From positions 6,100,406 through 6,164,405 of the forward strand of contig JBBCBC010000027.1 of assembly GCA_037126765.1 (NCBI GenBank): a stretch of 64,000 nucleotides of DNA. The letters are read 5' to 3'. The first letter of the stretch is position 1; every line of letters begins with the position of its first letter. This stretch comes from Stenogyne calaminthoides. Its lineage: Eukaryota > Streptophyta > Magnoliopsida > Lamiales > Lamiaceae. The translations under genes and the position numbers were made by a program. The notes beneath the pieces were generated by a model. That model searched no databases, was not told the origin of the DNA, and worked only from the letters and a program-made list of their open reading frames with translations. Of this stretch, positions 12,045 to 23,553 are shown piece by piece.

Positions 12045-12615
12045 CCTGTGTTGCACGAGTGCGGGTGCGGGGTGCAGATACGATACGATTCGGGTGCGGG
12101 GATTCGTAGATTTTCAAATTTTTAGGATACGATACGGCCAGGATACATTAATTTTTTTAATTTAATTATATATATCACCTGTAATAATATTAAAAAATTT
12201 ACAACAATGATATATAACACATGTAATAATATCAAGAGTAATTAAAACACAAGTACTAATATCAAGGAATTCATCCCATAAGTAACAAAACAACAATTAA
12301 ATCAAATATCATTAACCTATACAAGTCATAAATCATAATAAAATATTAATAAATTTTAATATTTAATAAGTTTTAGAGTGTGTCCTTTAAATTATTAGTA
12401 AGTTTTAACTTTTTTTTTAAAAAAACCCAAAATTTAATAAATTTTACAAAAAAATCTCGATACGTATCCGATACGCGTATCCTGGGAATAGGATACGCGT
12501 ATCCGATAATAAAAAAATAAAAACAATTGGGATTCACCACGTGGCGAATTGGGTGCGAATCACAGGCGAATCTCACCCGAATCGCACTCCAGACGAATCC
12601 GATACTGCATACTGT
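12045..12615. repeat. Repeat with GATACG-rich ends
   Basis: The left end is built of GGGTGCGG, GATACGATACG and GATTCGGGTGCGGGGATTCG. The right end (12455-12605) carries inverted relatives, including a perfect palindrome GGATACGCGTATCC and several GCGAATC boxes. The centre is AT-rich. This resembles a non-autonomous DNA element; the family is not identified. Confidence 0.45.
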
Positions 12616-13018
12616 TAATTTTTAAGAATCCGTGCATTAGAGGCTATAATCTGGCATTTAGAAATATTTAAATGCAAAAAACTACCAAAATCTATACTCT
12701 TGATATCTTCACGTTGTCTACTGTTCAGTTGGCCAATTAAATGCAATAATACTTTTGGCCTAGAAAATAAAGATAACATTCCTACAAAAACGATATAAAA
12801 ATCAGTATAAATAAAAAGATTGAAAACAAAATAATGAGTAGCCAAAATAATAAATATTTAACACTACCTTTTAGAATGAATTTGCAAAAACTCTACAGAA
12901 TTATTGTCAAAATCCTCATAATCGCCATCACTGAGAAGTATCCAAAAGTTAGCCCACAATTTTATTCTCAATGAAAAAAGGGCTAAATTAGGTCAGATCA
13001 CATGCACCAACAATCAAT

Positions 13019-13213
13019 TCACCGGGAAGTATCCAAAATATTGGCGACGAAAAAGCAAATGGTGAAGTAAGTATTAGCCAGATCATCGCTCCCTGCTGCC
13101 ACCAAATGCAAGATGTTGCTCAAGATTTTGTTGGTTGTTTCTTCCCCAACTGTCATTTTCAGCTTCCCTATGTACTCTTTAAAATGCTCCAACTGATCAG
13201 ACAATGGGTATCA
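13019..13213 (-). pseudogene. GDSL esterase/lipase exon fragment
   Basis: The minus strand encodes LSDQLEHFKEYIGKLK followed by VGEETTNKILSN and LVAAGSDDLANTYFT. This is the middle exon of plant GDSL (SGNH) esterase/lipases, including the block III region usually written GSND (here GSDD). A possible AG acceptor precedes it on the minus strand. The frame ends at TGA 13019-13021 shortly after ANTYFT, with an unrelated tail. I see no block I (GDSL) or block V (DxxH) nearby, so this is a gene fragment, perhaps carried by a transposon. Confidence 0.7.
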
Positions 13214-13263
13214 CTGTCTTCACCAATTATAAACAATTAAAACATAAGAAATATTAAACTATA

Positions 13264-13340
13264 CAACACAAAAGTATTACACTAAATAACATCAAAGTAT
13301 TACACTAAACAACGCAAAAGTATTACACTAAAAAATAATA
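13264..13340. repeat. Tandem repeat, ~26-bp unit x3
   Basis: Three successive units of the form CAAAAGTATTACACTAAA with slightly different linkers. Non-coding. Confidence 0.75.
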
Positions 13341-13714
13341 AAATTAACAATTAAACATGAAAAATTACCTAATATAATCACCAGAATCTATATCATCCTT
13401 TACCTTCTTTGGCATCAGAACCACCACTACAATTTCCAACAGATCGATTATGTTTAAACATGTTTGATACAAAACCCTAGAAAGCAAAAAAAAAAAAACC
13501 AGATAAAAAGACCGGAACACAGAATAACACAAAATATAAAGAACTAAACAAAGATCGTCATAATACCTGAAGAACGGAAAAGGAAAAATTCCTACAAGTG
13601 TCGAACAACTTGAAAAATTACGCTTCACAATGTACAAAACTTCTATTAGGACGAAATAATTCAAAAATATCAACTACATAATAAAGAGTGTAACACAAAT
13701 TCATAAGATTTATG

Positions 13715-13905
13715 CATTTTTGTTGTGAGAAAAGAAGAGAAATCGAGAGAAAAGAAAAAAAGAATACAGAGAGAAGAGAGAAAGAGGAAAGAGAAAAAAG
13801 GAAGGGAGAAGAAGAGAGGAAGGGGAAAGAGAAAAAAAGAAGAAAAAAAGAAAAATCAAAATTAGTCAATAGAGAAAAGGTCAGGCGAAAATGGCAGGGA
13901 TAAGC
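13715..13905. repeat. Purine-rich low-complexity tract
   Basis: Nearly 190 bases of GA-rich sequence on the plus strand (GAGAGAAAAG-type units). The open frames through it on either strand are compositional artefacts. Confidence 0.85.
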
Positions 13906-14191
13906 GGGCGAGAACCAAGGCAGAAGCGGGTTGGGTCAATTGAAATTGGATTTTAATTAATTTTTTTATGTATGCAAATTTTCATACTATACTTTATCTT
14001 AATATTTTGATATATCTATTATAGTTTCTCTTTTATTCTTCCTATTCCAAATTATAGCATAAATATTCATTTCATATGGTTATAAATGCAAGTTATAGCA
14101 TAAATATTCGTTTCATATGGTTATAAATGCAAGTAACACTTGTATATGCATTTATAAGATATTAAATAATTACTTCAGGTGATAGGAGATA

Positions 14192-14461
14192 TCCCTCCGT
14201 CCCAAAAACATTTGCGCAATTACTTTTTTTGGGACGACTCAGAAAAATTTGCACACCCAAACAATAAAGTCTCTTACTAAACTTCATCTTCACAATATTC
14301 TTATATTTACACTAAATGTCATTACTTTGGGGGCCACATATACATTCAATTAATTTAATTTATTTACTTTATAATATATTACTCATCAACATTTCACTCA
14401 TTACACTTTTCTTCAATATTTGTGTCATAAAGTTGGGGTAATATTTTTGGGACGGAGGGAG
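14192..14461. mobile_element. Stowaway-like MITE (270 bp)
   Basis: Starts TCCCTCCGTCCCAAAAA and ends TTTTTGGGACGGAGGGAG, with TA on both sides. A relative lies at 48774-49065 and shares the internal sequence GTGTCATAAAGTTGGGG. Confidence 0.82.
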
Positions 14462-14474
14462 TACGTTTTATAAT

Positions 14475-14955
14475 TTAAAGGAAAAATGTCAATTCAGGTC
14501 CTGAAAGATGTCAAAACTATCAATTTAAGGTCTTAAAGATTTTTTCTATCGATTCAAGGCCTAGAAGATAGTAACTATCGATTCAGGGCCTGAAAGATAA
14601 AAATTATCAATTTGAGGCTCACACATTTTAAGGTCATGTTTGACATTTATATTTCATGTCCTTATTTCATGTTCTTTTTTTTTTTTTAGGGTTTACGGTT
14701 CAAGGTTTACGGTTCAGAGGGTTTTAGTGTTCTTGGTTCAAGGTTTAGGGTTCATCGTTTAGGGTTTAGGGTTTAGGGTTTTAGTGCCAAACATGACCTT
14801 AAAATTTATAAGTCTCGAATTGATAGTTTCTATCTTTCAGGCTCTGGATTGATAGTTTTCTATCTTTCAAACCTTGAATCGATAGGAAAAATCTTTCAGG
14901 CCTTAAATTGATAATTTTACCATCTTTCAGGCCCTGAATTGATAAAACTCCTAAT
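14475..14955. mobile_element. Foldback element with telomere-like core
   Basis: Arms carry repeated units around CTATCTTTCAGGCCCTGAAT and TGATAGTT in opposite orientation on each side. The centre (about 14685-14785) contains degenerate and three near-perfect TTTAGGG units, the plant telomere repeat. No coding capacity. Confidence 0.65.
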
Positions 14956-15669
14956 TTAAATGTACTAATATTCAAATGAAAGTTTACAAAATTCTCGGGT
15001 GGGAAATGCGTAAATAGATTCTAATTTGGGCTTTGATGATAGGACCCAAATGGGTTAAATATCTTTTGGGCTGGAAAAAGGGGTTATGACTGGAGCATAT
15101 CTTGCAACTCACTTTGGATATTTATCTAGGGTTAATAACACGAAATTCTCTGAAAATATTGCACGAAAATCATTCGCGATTTGGAAGTTGCATAAAATCC
15201 CTCATGCGATTTATTAAATAAAGTTCTTTTTTATATTAATTTTTTTGTAAAAAGGTTCGAATATATTATTAACAAATTAAAGTCCTTGTAAAATAGGATA
15301 TGTAGTACTAAAACAAAAGAGAATTTAGAAGGGATTGAACACTTGAACTGATAAATATCATTCAAATCAAGTTCAGGGTGCAAGGGAGTGTTTTTTTTTA
15401 GAGTGAAGGTGCAAGGGAGTGTTTAAAGTAGTTTAATTTGTCTTTTTAAATGTGATCATGTGCTAAATATAATTAATTATATAATTACTTTCAACTCGAT
15501 TTTGAGAAGCACTCATATACCAACATATAAAACAACTTTAAATTATTTTTCGTTAAAATTTTCCAATTGAAATTTTAATCACGAGTATACTTTGTTAAAA
15601 GTAGAATCACATATAATGATATAAACAATCATCAAATGTGCACACCACATCAAAAACGCTTGTCATTGA

Positions 15670-15796
15670 TTTAAGGGTGTGTTTTGAAACACTTAAAACA
15701 GCTTTCAAAAACATTTATTTTCAAAACTCTCTTTCACAGCTTTTAAAAATAAATGCTTTTAGAAGCTATTTTAAGTGTTTTAAAATACACCCTAAA
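15670..15796. mobile_element. Short hairpin MITE
   Basis: Arms TTAAGGGTGTGTTTTGAAAC and the complement of TTTAGGGTGTATTTTAAAAC enclose a short AT-rich centre. A diverged relative lies at 19456-19583. Confidence 0.7.
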
Positions 15797-16756
15797 TATG
15801 ATCATGATTTTCTAGTTTGACTATATTTGTTACAAAAAAGTCCTTAAATAACCTTTTGAATGGTAGCATACAAAATTTGTTTCCAAAGCTCAAGGTTCTT
15901 TTGGTTAAACCTATGATGTTTCATAGTGAACTAAGTCATGATGCTATAGTTTAAACCTTTGTCGAAAACTATGATGTGTGTATATTTAATTATTTATAGT
16001 ATATAATTTAATTTTAGTGTCAACATATCATCCCTTTTATTAATACCAACATTAATAATTCAAAAATATAAATGGTCATGTGTGAGAGTTGGCTGCATAA
16101 GGTGAATTTCCGTTTGCAACAAACACAATTGTCGGGGAGTTGGTGCAAAGTTAATGTTAGCTAGCACTAAAGCATGTGACAATAAGAAAAAAACAAATAA
16201 AATGTAAAAAATGTATTTTCAATCTAAACGGCATGGCTCAATTAAAATAAAATATTTTAAATGATATTTGTTATTTGAAGAGATTAAAATGACATTTACT
16301 TCTTCATTGATTTGGACCCTTGATGGAGATATAATGACAGAAAAGGATGAAAGTAGGTAAGTACCAGAATAAATTGAAATTCATTGATGGCAGCTTGTAT
16401 TTTCATGTCAAATGTAATACGCCAAGGTTCATTTAAATTTTTTAATGTTGTCTCCTTTTATGTAAATTGATTGGAAGGCATTTTTTTAGGATTATCAAAT
16501 AGACAAATAGTGATCTGGGTTCCTTAAAAATGACAGTCATTGGTTTACATAAAAAGGAGAGTGACCAAACGCATTATTAATAATTTAATATATATTATGA
16601 TAAACCAAATGTATTGGTAATTGAATTTGACCAAATGAAATTGAATAGATGTTTCAAAATAAGTCGTAGTTTCATGATTTTGTTTAGAAAAATTTCATTA
16701 AAAAATATTTTAATTCTTAATTGGTGTAGTAACTACTGTTGCCTCCGTGTTAAATA
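15797..16756. other. AT-rich spacer
   Basis: No gene, RNA gene or structured repeat was recognised. Confidence 0.5.
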
Positions 16757-16875
16757 TGGAGTGCTCGAGTGGTTAGAGCTGCACTATTTAAAATCAAAAG
16801 TTCGAAAGTGAAAATTCGATCATTCCGTTCTATGATTTTAAAAAATTATTATAATCAATTTTTATTTTTTTAAAA
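16757..16875 (+). repeat. tRNA-derived SINE-like head
   Basis: GGAGTGCTCGAGTGGTTAGA resembles a pol III A box of tRNA type, and AAGTTCGAAAG about 35 bases later resembles a B box. A T-rich tail follows. It does not fold as an intact tRNA, so a decayed SINE is more likely. Confidence 0.45.
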
Positions 16876-17136
16876 GACTAATCTATCTTTTTAACGCTCA
16901 TTAAATCATTTATGGTTATTTACCTTATCTATCAAAATTTTCTTTTTAAATGGTAAAATTGGAGAAAATAAAAACTAATTATTTTTTAACATTAATTTTA
17001 TTGAAATGTCCCGACAACTCACTCTAAAAAAAAAAATTATAAATTTCACCCTCACAATATTTATAAATTTACATAAATTATTATTACTTTTGACCAACAT
17101 ATATCCAACACAATTGTCAAACGTGGGTAGCTCAAG

Positions 17137-17252
17137 CAGTTAGAGCTCCACTATCTGAGACCTCGAGGTCTCAGGTTCACTACAAGAAAATGAAGCAGTT
17201 AGAGCTCCACTATCTGAGACATCGAGGTCTCGGGTTCACTACAAGAAAATGA
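17137..17252 (+). repeat. 58-bp tandem duplication of SINE head plus MITE end
   Basis: Bases 17137-17194 are repeated at 17195-17252 with two visible differences. The duplicated unit contains the SINE head and the first 16 bases of the CACTA MITE (CACTACAAGAAAATGA), so it arose after the MITE inserted. Confidence 0.85.
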
Positions 17253-17670
17253 AGAATTGTCTACCAAAATTTTCAAATGCCTACTAAATTTTCCTACAAA
17301 AATAATTTGGTCCTTAAAAGTGACTATTGCCTAGGATTTGTCTACCAATTTTTAAAATAATCTATGAAAAGTTACCTACACAAAATAATTTCTTGTGCAA
17401 ACTAATTACCTACCATGAAACTACCTACACATTCCTAATTTTCCTAGGCAAACTAATTAACTACAAAAGATAATTTCCTAGACAACTTATATTTTGTAGG
17501 CAATTATATTTATGGTTTAGAAATGACTTTATAAATAAATTTACCCTTAATTACATTCCGTAGGCAAATTTTACCTATGAATGAAAATGTCTAGGCAAAT
17601 TGAAATATTTCCTAGACAATCCTCTATTTTTTGAAAATTTCGTAGGCAATTTTTTTTTTTTTTTGTAGTG
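17237..17670. mobile_element. CACTA-type MITE, copy 1 (434 bp)
   Basis: Starts CACTACAAGAAAATGAAG and ends TTTTTTGTAGTG, with target duplication GTT at 17234-17236 and 17671-17673. Internally it repeats short CCTA- and TAGG-containing boxes (CTAGGCAAACTAATT, GTAGGCAA). Relatives lie at 33934-34354 and, inverted, at 43891-44308. Confidence 0.85.
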
Positions 17671-17924
17671 GTTCGAGACACAGAGAGAGAATATTTATTC
17701 CCTCTTGTGGGTGTCTCTCTCTCGTGGGGTTGCGTGAATCCGAGGTGGTCCCCCTCTTGTGGTGATTGTGGTTCCGGTCTACAGTATTATAAAATGGCAT
17801 TCTCATGTGTTCAGTGGTAGAAGAAATTATTGTAATTGATTATGTTAAACTATTGTAATTGATTGTCTTTTAAAAAAAAAACATATATCCACACAATTTA
17901 ACTTAGTTTTTTTAAATTAAAATC

Positions 17925-18160
17925 TTGTATGCATCGGGTGCATCATGCACTCTGTATTGTATTTTTGGATCACGTGATTTATTGCACATAAATATGTAAT
18001 TTATTTGCATTGAATCATGCAATTATTAATATGAAAAATAAATTATAGTATTCAGTGTAAATAAATTTTATATTTTAATATAATAAATTGTAAATTTGTA
18101 AAATATATTATAAAATATACGATGCACCCAATGCACATGAGATTTTTTTTTTAAACATTA
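17925..18160. repeat. Dispersed repeat with GTGCATCATGCAC-type ends
   Basis: The left end GCATCGGGTGCATCATGCAC and right end ATACGATGCACCCAATGCAC are inverted relatives. Similar sequences occur at 19930-20060, 28230-28395, 55140-55205 and 55945-56100, so this is a small dispersed family, probably MITE-like. Confidence 0.5.
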
Positions 18161-18786
18161 GTCGTTATTCCACCATCTTAATGCATGTGTCCAAAAGAAT
18201 GTGCAAGTAATTTTGCATTGAGGAAGTATATGATATCTCTTGAAAAATAAAAAGTGACAGGTATTTTTAAAATATTTTTTTCTTCTAAAAGGACAGTTGG
18301 AGGGAATAATTATAGTGCCGCATAAAAGAGATAATATTAATCGACAATAACATATTTAATAATTGAAAATAAGAATATATTTGTTATAAATGATTTTAAA
18401 TAAAAATATCACATATTTATAATTTATTAGCCGAATATAAATTTTCTTTTTAAAAATTCTCCTTCCAATTAAACTCGCACTATTAAAGTAAAATAATCGA
18501 AGTTGATAATAGAATATTCTAGTAGTACTTATTTTTGTTACCTTTATAATATTGTTTCCATAGTCCAAGTTTTGGCCCCACTATTTCTAGGTGTACTATG
18601 CGTTACACCCCAACTCTAGCTACACATGTACCGCGGCCCATACACTGCTTTCCTTTCCACATAACACGTTTCCCAAGCCCACCCCCACAAAAATCCCCCC
18701 AAAAGTTCATTCCCCCACAATATCTCAACACCAAATCGAGATCCTAACAAATCGGCATCAGGCGAATTGAGAGATCTCCGGCAGGC
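18161..18786. other. Spacer and 5' region of the 18.8-kb gene
   Basis: AT-rich to about 18590, then GC-richer and CCCC-rich up to the ATG at 18787. I see no TATA box of the kind found at the array genes. The short frame 18356-18568 is not supported. Confidence 0.45.
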
Positions 18787-19134
18787 ATGGCCAGCGGGGC
18801 AGCAGGAGACGGCCTATTTCGAGGCCTGTACGAAGGATGCATTTCCGGCGGAGATTTGGGCATACAGCGCCGCCCCTACCACAAAAACTGCCCCTGCGCT
18901 CTCCATAAGCCCGGCGACAAATGCCCCCACCGATCTCGCCATAGCAACGTCTCTTACCCTATCCGCCGCTCCTGGAGCGAAGGCTCCTTGCTGCAGATCG
19001 GCCAGGCCTCGCCGTCACCTTCCTCATCACCGGCGGCGCCGGCTTCGGCGGAGATTCCGAGGACGAATTCACAATCGGTGATTTGGAAGCCTGACGAGGA
19101 GGACGATGAGGTCGGTGCTGAAATTAAGATCTGA
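18787..19134 (+). CDS. Small Cys/Ser-rich protein, diverged array relative
   Basis: Single-exon gene of 115 residues. Start at ATG 18787 (MASGAAGDGLFRG), which aligns with the array starts. It shares the core RRPYHKNCPCALHK (residues 28-41) and a fourth Cys at 46. The pattern C35-x-C37-x2-H40-x5-C46 could bind a metal, but this is inference. After it comes NVSYPIRRSWSEGSL (54-68), a basic Ser motif absent from the array copies, then a Pro/Ser stretch and an acidic tail (DEEDDE). Codon use is GC-richer than in the array genes. No signal peptide or membrane segment. I recall that other plants have short proteins with this core, all of unknown function. Probably the ancestral-type member. Confidence 0.8.
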   Translation: MASGAAGDGLFRGLYEGCISGGDLGIQRRPYHKNCPCALHKPGDKCPHRSRHSNVSYPIRRSWSEGSLLQIGQASPSPSSSPAAPASAEIPRTNSQSVIWKPDEEDDEVGAEIKI

Positions 19135-19455
19135 TTTCTGTTTTTTTTTTTTTTGGTGAATAATTGATGGAATTGTCTAGATTTAATTGTTGAAAAGAGA
19201 AAAAATAGTGACTGAATTAGTGTTTCGTTTAATAAGTGGAGTATAAATTAATTTCTCTGACTTCTGCAATTCAGTATTGTTTGAGTGCGCTTTTCTTCCT
19301 TCTTTTTTGTTTCCATTCAAGCTGTGAACATATTTTGTCGCTTTTGGTTGGGAAAGTTGTTGCAATTTTATAAAATTCGAGAAATGGTAGATATTTTGAT
19401 TTATAATACTAGTATAGTGAAAGTTCAAAAAGCAATTTTAGAAATGAAAAAGGTT

Positions 19456-19583
19456 GAGGTGATTTTTGAAACACTTAAAACCTTTCAGGAACACTTATTT
19501 TTAAATTCTCCCTCACAACTTTTAAAAATAAATTTAAAAATAAATATTTTTTAAAATTATTTTAAATATTTCAAAATACACGG
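19456..19583. mobile_element. Short hairpin MITE, relative of 15670-15796
   Basis: Arms around TTTTTGAAACACTTAAAACC and the complement of ATTTTAAATATTTCAAAATA. It shares the central CTCCCTCACAACTTTTAAAA with the copy at 15.7 kb (CTCTTTCACAGCTTTTAAAA). Confidence 0.55.
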
Positions 19584-19819
19584 AATGAATCTCGTACAAC
19601 TGAATGACCCGAATTGGGGGTGGTTATTACTTAATTAGGGCTCCACCGTTAAAGCTCATCTGAGCTTGGCTGTAAATCAAATTGCCGAAATTGAATAGTC
19701 ATTTAAAATTATTCGATAAATATTTGTTATTTAATTAAGTTATATGTCTTGTTAAAATTGTTTTGGGGACTTTCAATTAGATACAAAATAGGAGTAATTA
19801 TTACGATCTACTTAAACAC

Positions 19820-19941
19820 AAAACCCTTCTTCTATTTCTTTATTCTAGAAATGAGTGTCTCGAGTCCTATCTATAATCCCAAAACCCTTCTTCTATTTCT
19901 TTATTCTAGAAATGAGTGTCTCGAGTTCTATCTATAATGCA
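19820..19941. repeat. 61-bp tandem duplication
   Basis: Unit 19820-19880 is repeated at 19881-19941. It includes AAAACCCTTCTTCTATTTCT and GAGTGTCTCGAGT, and only one or two positions differ, so it is recent. Confidence 0.9.
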
Positions 19942-21380
19942 TTTTAGAATTTTACAATGTTTTATATTGAAAGATGTAATATGTTTATATTGAATCGTTT
20001 AATTATTATGGTTTTAAAATGCATTAAATGCACGGTGTACCTAAGTTCTTGTATATGACTCTAAAATTTACTAAATACAGATGGCACACCCGAGTACATA
20101 TAAAAATTAGGTAAAAAATGAATAAAATAATGTCATGCTGTGATACTATTTTCATAAGCTCAACAGAAAGATATGAACTTTGTACTTTTGATACTTTTAT
20201 GTAAAAACTAATATTATTTATTATATTTTTTGTATGATAAATTATTATAATAATATTGTAATATAAATTTAGTAATACAAGGTAACTTATAAATTAATAT
20301 AAATATAATTAGTTTGTACCATAATTAATCATTAAATCAAAACACGTATAATAAATATAATTAAGAAATGGTAATGGTAATGAGTATCATTGAGAGGTCA
20401 ATCACTGAGGATTATTGATTGCATTGTTATTATTTGATTAGAACATGAACAATGGGTATCATGTGATGTGGGTTGAGTGAGTGAGGGTAATCAATTGCTT
20501 ACTTCTATTCTTTTTACTAGTGTATTAAAATTATCAAGTAACATCAATAAAAGTGATTTTCATTGTTCACTTCAATTACCCGGCCATTAAATTTTGTATT
20601 CTATTCGATATTAAAATAGAAAAGGTCAAATAATGAAATGATATATAGGACGACACATAGAAATTTTTTTAATGACATATAACGCGATATAGGATTTTTT
20701 TTTTTATAATGATATGTATACTAAACTTTTCATATAATGACACATAGATTAAATTATTGTGGTGTCGATACATCATTCAAAAACAACTCTTTATTAGTAT
20801 ACAGGGGGATTGAGCAAGTCTGATTAAATTGTGATTTCATCTAAGCAATTTTAGAGTTGTTGCTGCTATCCCCGGGCCTATATTTTAAAATCAAAGTGTA
20901 AACTCCCTAATCAATGAAAATAAAAATAAAATATTCATACAACACATAAAAGAGTGTGATAATACGGTTACGGGCGTTGAGCCGTATCTTATGCTAGGAT
21001 TTATAAAACCGCATTCTTAGTTCTTACTGTCACCTCCGATTTTAGATTTATGCATTGAATTTTTTTATTTTTTTTTTTAAACTTTATAAAAAGTATAATT
21101 TTTATAAAAAGTATAATAAAATTTTTATTATTTGGCTTACAAAAAATGTATCAAGTTTTTCCATATTAATAAAGAGATATATAATTTAAATTAATATTTA
21201 AAAAGAAATAAATATTAATTTAAATTAATTTGTACTTTGGCTCGTATAGGAGGATGTCTCCTATAAATTTTTATATTCGTATTATCATATGATTCGCATT
21301 ATGGCGGAAGTAATTTGGAGAGAAAGGATGGCCTACAATCGTTCATGGGTTCCTCCAATGGATGGAAAATAAATTATTTA

Positions 21381-21456
21381 TTATAAATTCGTGAAGCAGC
21401 CCAAATCTAAATTTTTAATTATAAATTCGTGAAGCAGCCAAAATCTAAAATTTTCA
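21381..21456. repeat. 38-bp tandem duplication
   Basis: TTATAAATTCGTGAAGCAGC and the following AAATCTAAA occur twice, at 21381 and 21419. Confidence 0.85.
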
Positions 21457-21929
21457 TTTAATTTAACTCCTCTCATTGCCGTGCTTTGAATCGATATATT
21501 TATTACTCTATAAATTAGTAGTCGTCCAACTCGGTTAAATTTTTTATTTAATTTAAATTTATTGAACTTTAATGTCATTATTTGTTTGTATGTTGCTGCC
21601 AGAAGTAGCCAAATGTAGTTAGATGATCAAGGTCAGACTCAGATGCATGAATCTGACTTATACAATTCTTTTAATTTAAACAAAAAATTACGTGCAATTG
21701 GTGCACAAATTGAGTTAGAGAACCAAGGCTCTCAAAAAGAAAAATAAAATAAAAATATATATGTGTAAATTTGTGCAATTCACCGGCTTCCTTTTTTTAT
21801 GCTTGCATTGAGTATCTCTATTTTTTCTTGAGCAAGTTTTACCGTATGAAGTTTCTACAATATATTTATAAATTAATATCATAATACTTATCAATTTATA
21901 TTTACATGCAAAGTATAGTGTGAATAAGT

Positions 21930-22180
21930 TTCACGAGTGAAACTGATTGAGGAGTGTGATTTATATTGTTAAAGAGTGTGAATTTTTATTGTAAAGGGTG
22001 TGACGTTTTATTATAAAGAGTATTACTCATAAAAGTGAAGGATGTAATTTATATTATAGCAAAGAGTGTCGTAGTGATAACTGAAGGGTGTGACTTATAT
22101 TACTAAATAGTATGTCTGTAAAAAAAAAACTAGTTTTACGGTGAACAAGTTTCACAGCATACCAACACTTATTACATTTA
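21930..22180. repeat. Degenerate minisatellite, GAGTGTGA units
   Basis: Repeated AAAGAGTGTGA or AAGGGTGTGA followed by TTTATATT at roughly 25-30-base spacing. It is flanked by inverted relatives of GAACAAGTTTCAC. A similar stretch in opposite orientation lies at 53430-53690. Confidence 0.55.
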
Positions 22181-23126
22181 TCAAATATTATGATTATCAT
22201 TTTATAAAAATGATGATATCAATTTCATACTATGAACAAGTTTTATAATGAGATTTTTTTTTTTTTTTCTTTAGGTGCTCTCGAATCCACCGTACACGAA
22301 TAAGTTGGAAGTAACCTGAAAATTGGGAATTGATGACAAAGTTGAAGTGTATGACAACCACCATGGACCACAAAAACTTAAACCCTGCCTCAAATATTTT
22401 GTATGTTGGTAAGATAAGGCCATAAGTTATGTGGTCCAAGGTTGTAGCCAACCATGGTTTAATTATTTCCTATACTACTGTATGAATAACACTTGCAACA
22501 TTGTTCTATTTAAGGTATTATTATATTTAAGTATTTGAGTTGCACGTTTTTGCATGTGACTATAATGTGTATAATTAAATACTAGTGAGCATGTTTTGAC
22601 CACTCGTGGGCTTCTTTTAATTCGTTTGCATTTACAAATGCATGAATGTACCAACACTCGAGCTTATGGGCTAAAAAAGCCCAAGATGCTGTTAAATCCT
22701 TGCCTTTTGGGCCTATATCAAGTTATCAACAGATGGAAGGTGGGCTCAGGAAATCTTTACTTGGTCTACTATTTCCTATGAGCCCCTTTGGGTTTTTTTT
22801 CTTTTTTTTTTTGAGAAATTTATGCAGCAAGATTTTAACAAGTAGGTTAATCCAGAAGTCATCTGGAATGTTTTTGGGTTATTTGTAAGGAATTATATGC
22901 AAATTAATTCAGCAGTATTTCTTGTTATTATGCAGTAAGTGTAACTAAGAATATTATCCTAAGTTTGGTACAACTATTAAATTAATAGATAAAATGGCAA
23001 GAACAGGTATCGCTACACGATGAATTATAGATTCCTTGATTTGTTAAATAAATTAAAAAAAAAACTAGGAATTCAAATTCCACACTAGTTTTATGCCCCA
23101 ATGTTTTGAATTCAAATTTCCCAAAC

Positions 23127-23275
23127 AAGAGAGTAGAGACACACTTGCATGAAACCGTCTCACGATAAGTCGAAGCATCATTTGTGCATGACGCTTTAAC
23201 ACTTTAAAATGAATGAGTGTTGATTTTTCTAATTTACACTCCGCCTCACGTATGAGACCGTCTCACTTGAGTTTT
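23127..23275 (-). mobile_element. GAGACGGTCTCA-type MITE, copy 1
   Basis: Contains CACACTTGCATGAAACCGTC and, at the other end, CACGTATGAGACCGTCTCAC with TTGAGTTTTTGT. The central phrase GACGCTTTAACACTTT is shared (as its complement) with the copies at 31387, 43762 and 46765. Confidence 0.7.
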
Positions 23276-23338
23276 TGTACTATGAGACTATTCAAAGCAA
23301 CTTAGTTGTTGGAGAATCTTGAGAGCAACTTACCTCGA

Positions 23339-23437
23339 ATTTTACGGTGAAAAATATAGGAAAAAGTATTTCCTACAAACTAAGGTAGTCTCTCCGTACT
23401 TGTAATCAAAGAAGTATAATCCTTGACCCTATATAAA
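23339..23437 (+). promoter_or_regulatory. Core promoter of array gene 1
   Basis: Motif TTTTACGGTGAAAA lies about 88 bases upstream of the TATA box TATATAAA (23430-23437). AACATGCAACAA follows about 20 bases after the TATA, as in the other copies. Confidence 0.65.
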
Positions 23438-23553
23438 CCGTTCAACAAACATGCAACAATTACACAACAAACTCCCTCTCAAATTACTACACACACATAC
23501 AATTGAAGTAACATTTGGAACTAGGAAACAGTACCAGATCAAAAGAGAAGAAA

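Larger units (their letters stand above)
17122..17880 (+). repeat. tRNA-derived SINE interrupted by a CACTA MITE
   Basis: An A box-like GGGTAGCTCAAGCAGTTAGA is followed by GGTCTCGGGTT at the left. The sequence resumes after the MITE as GTTCGAGACAC. Removing the MITE and one GTT target copy gives a normal B box (GGTTCGAGAC). The body runs to the tail ATTGTAATTGATTGTCTTTT. Part of the head is also duplicated (next entry). Confidence 0.6.
19135..23126. other. Gene-free AT-rich spacer with small repeats
   Basis: About 4 kb without a supportable gene. It contains the small MITE and tandem repeats listed separately, an AT-rich body, a poly-T run at 22256-22269, and scattered frames of 60-90 residues that match nothing. 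Confidence 0.5.

Noticed and set aside
13618..13903. Ser/Phe-rich or Lys/Glu-rich proteins over the GA tract
   Set aside because: Low-complexity purine tract; both strands are open by composition alone.
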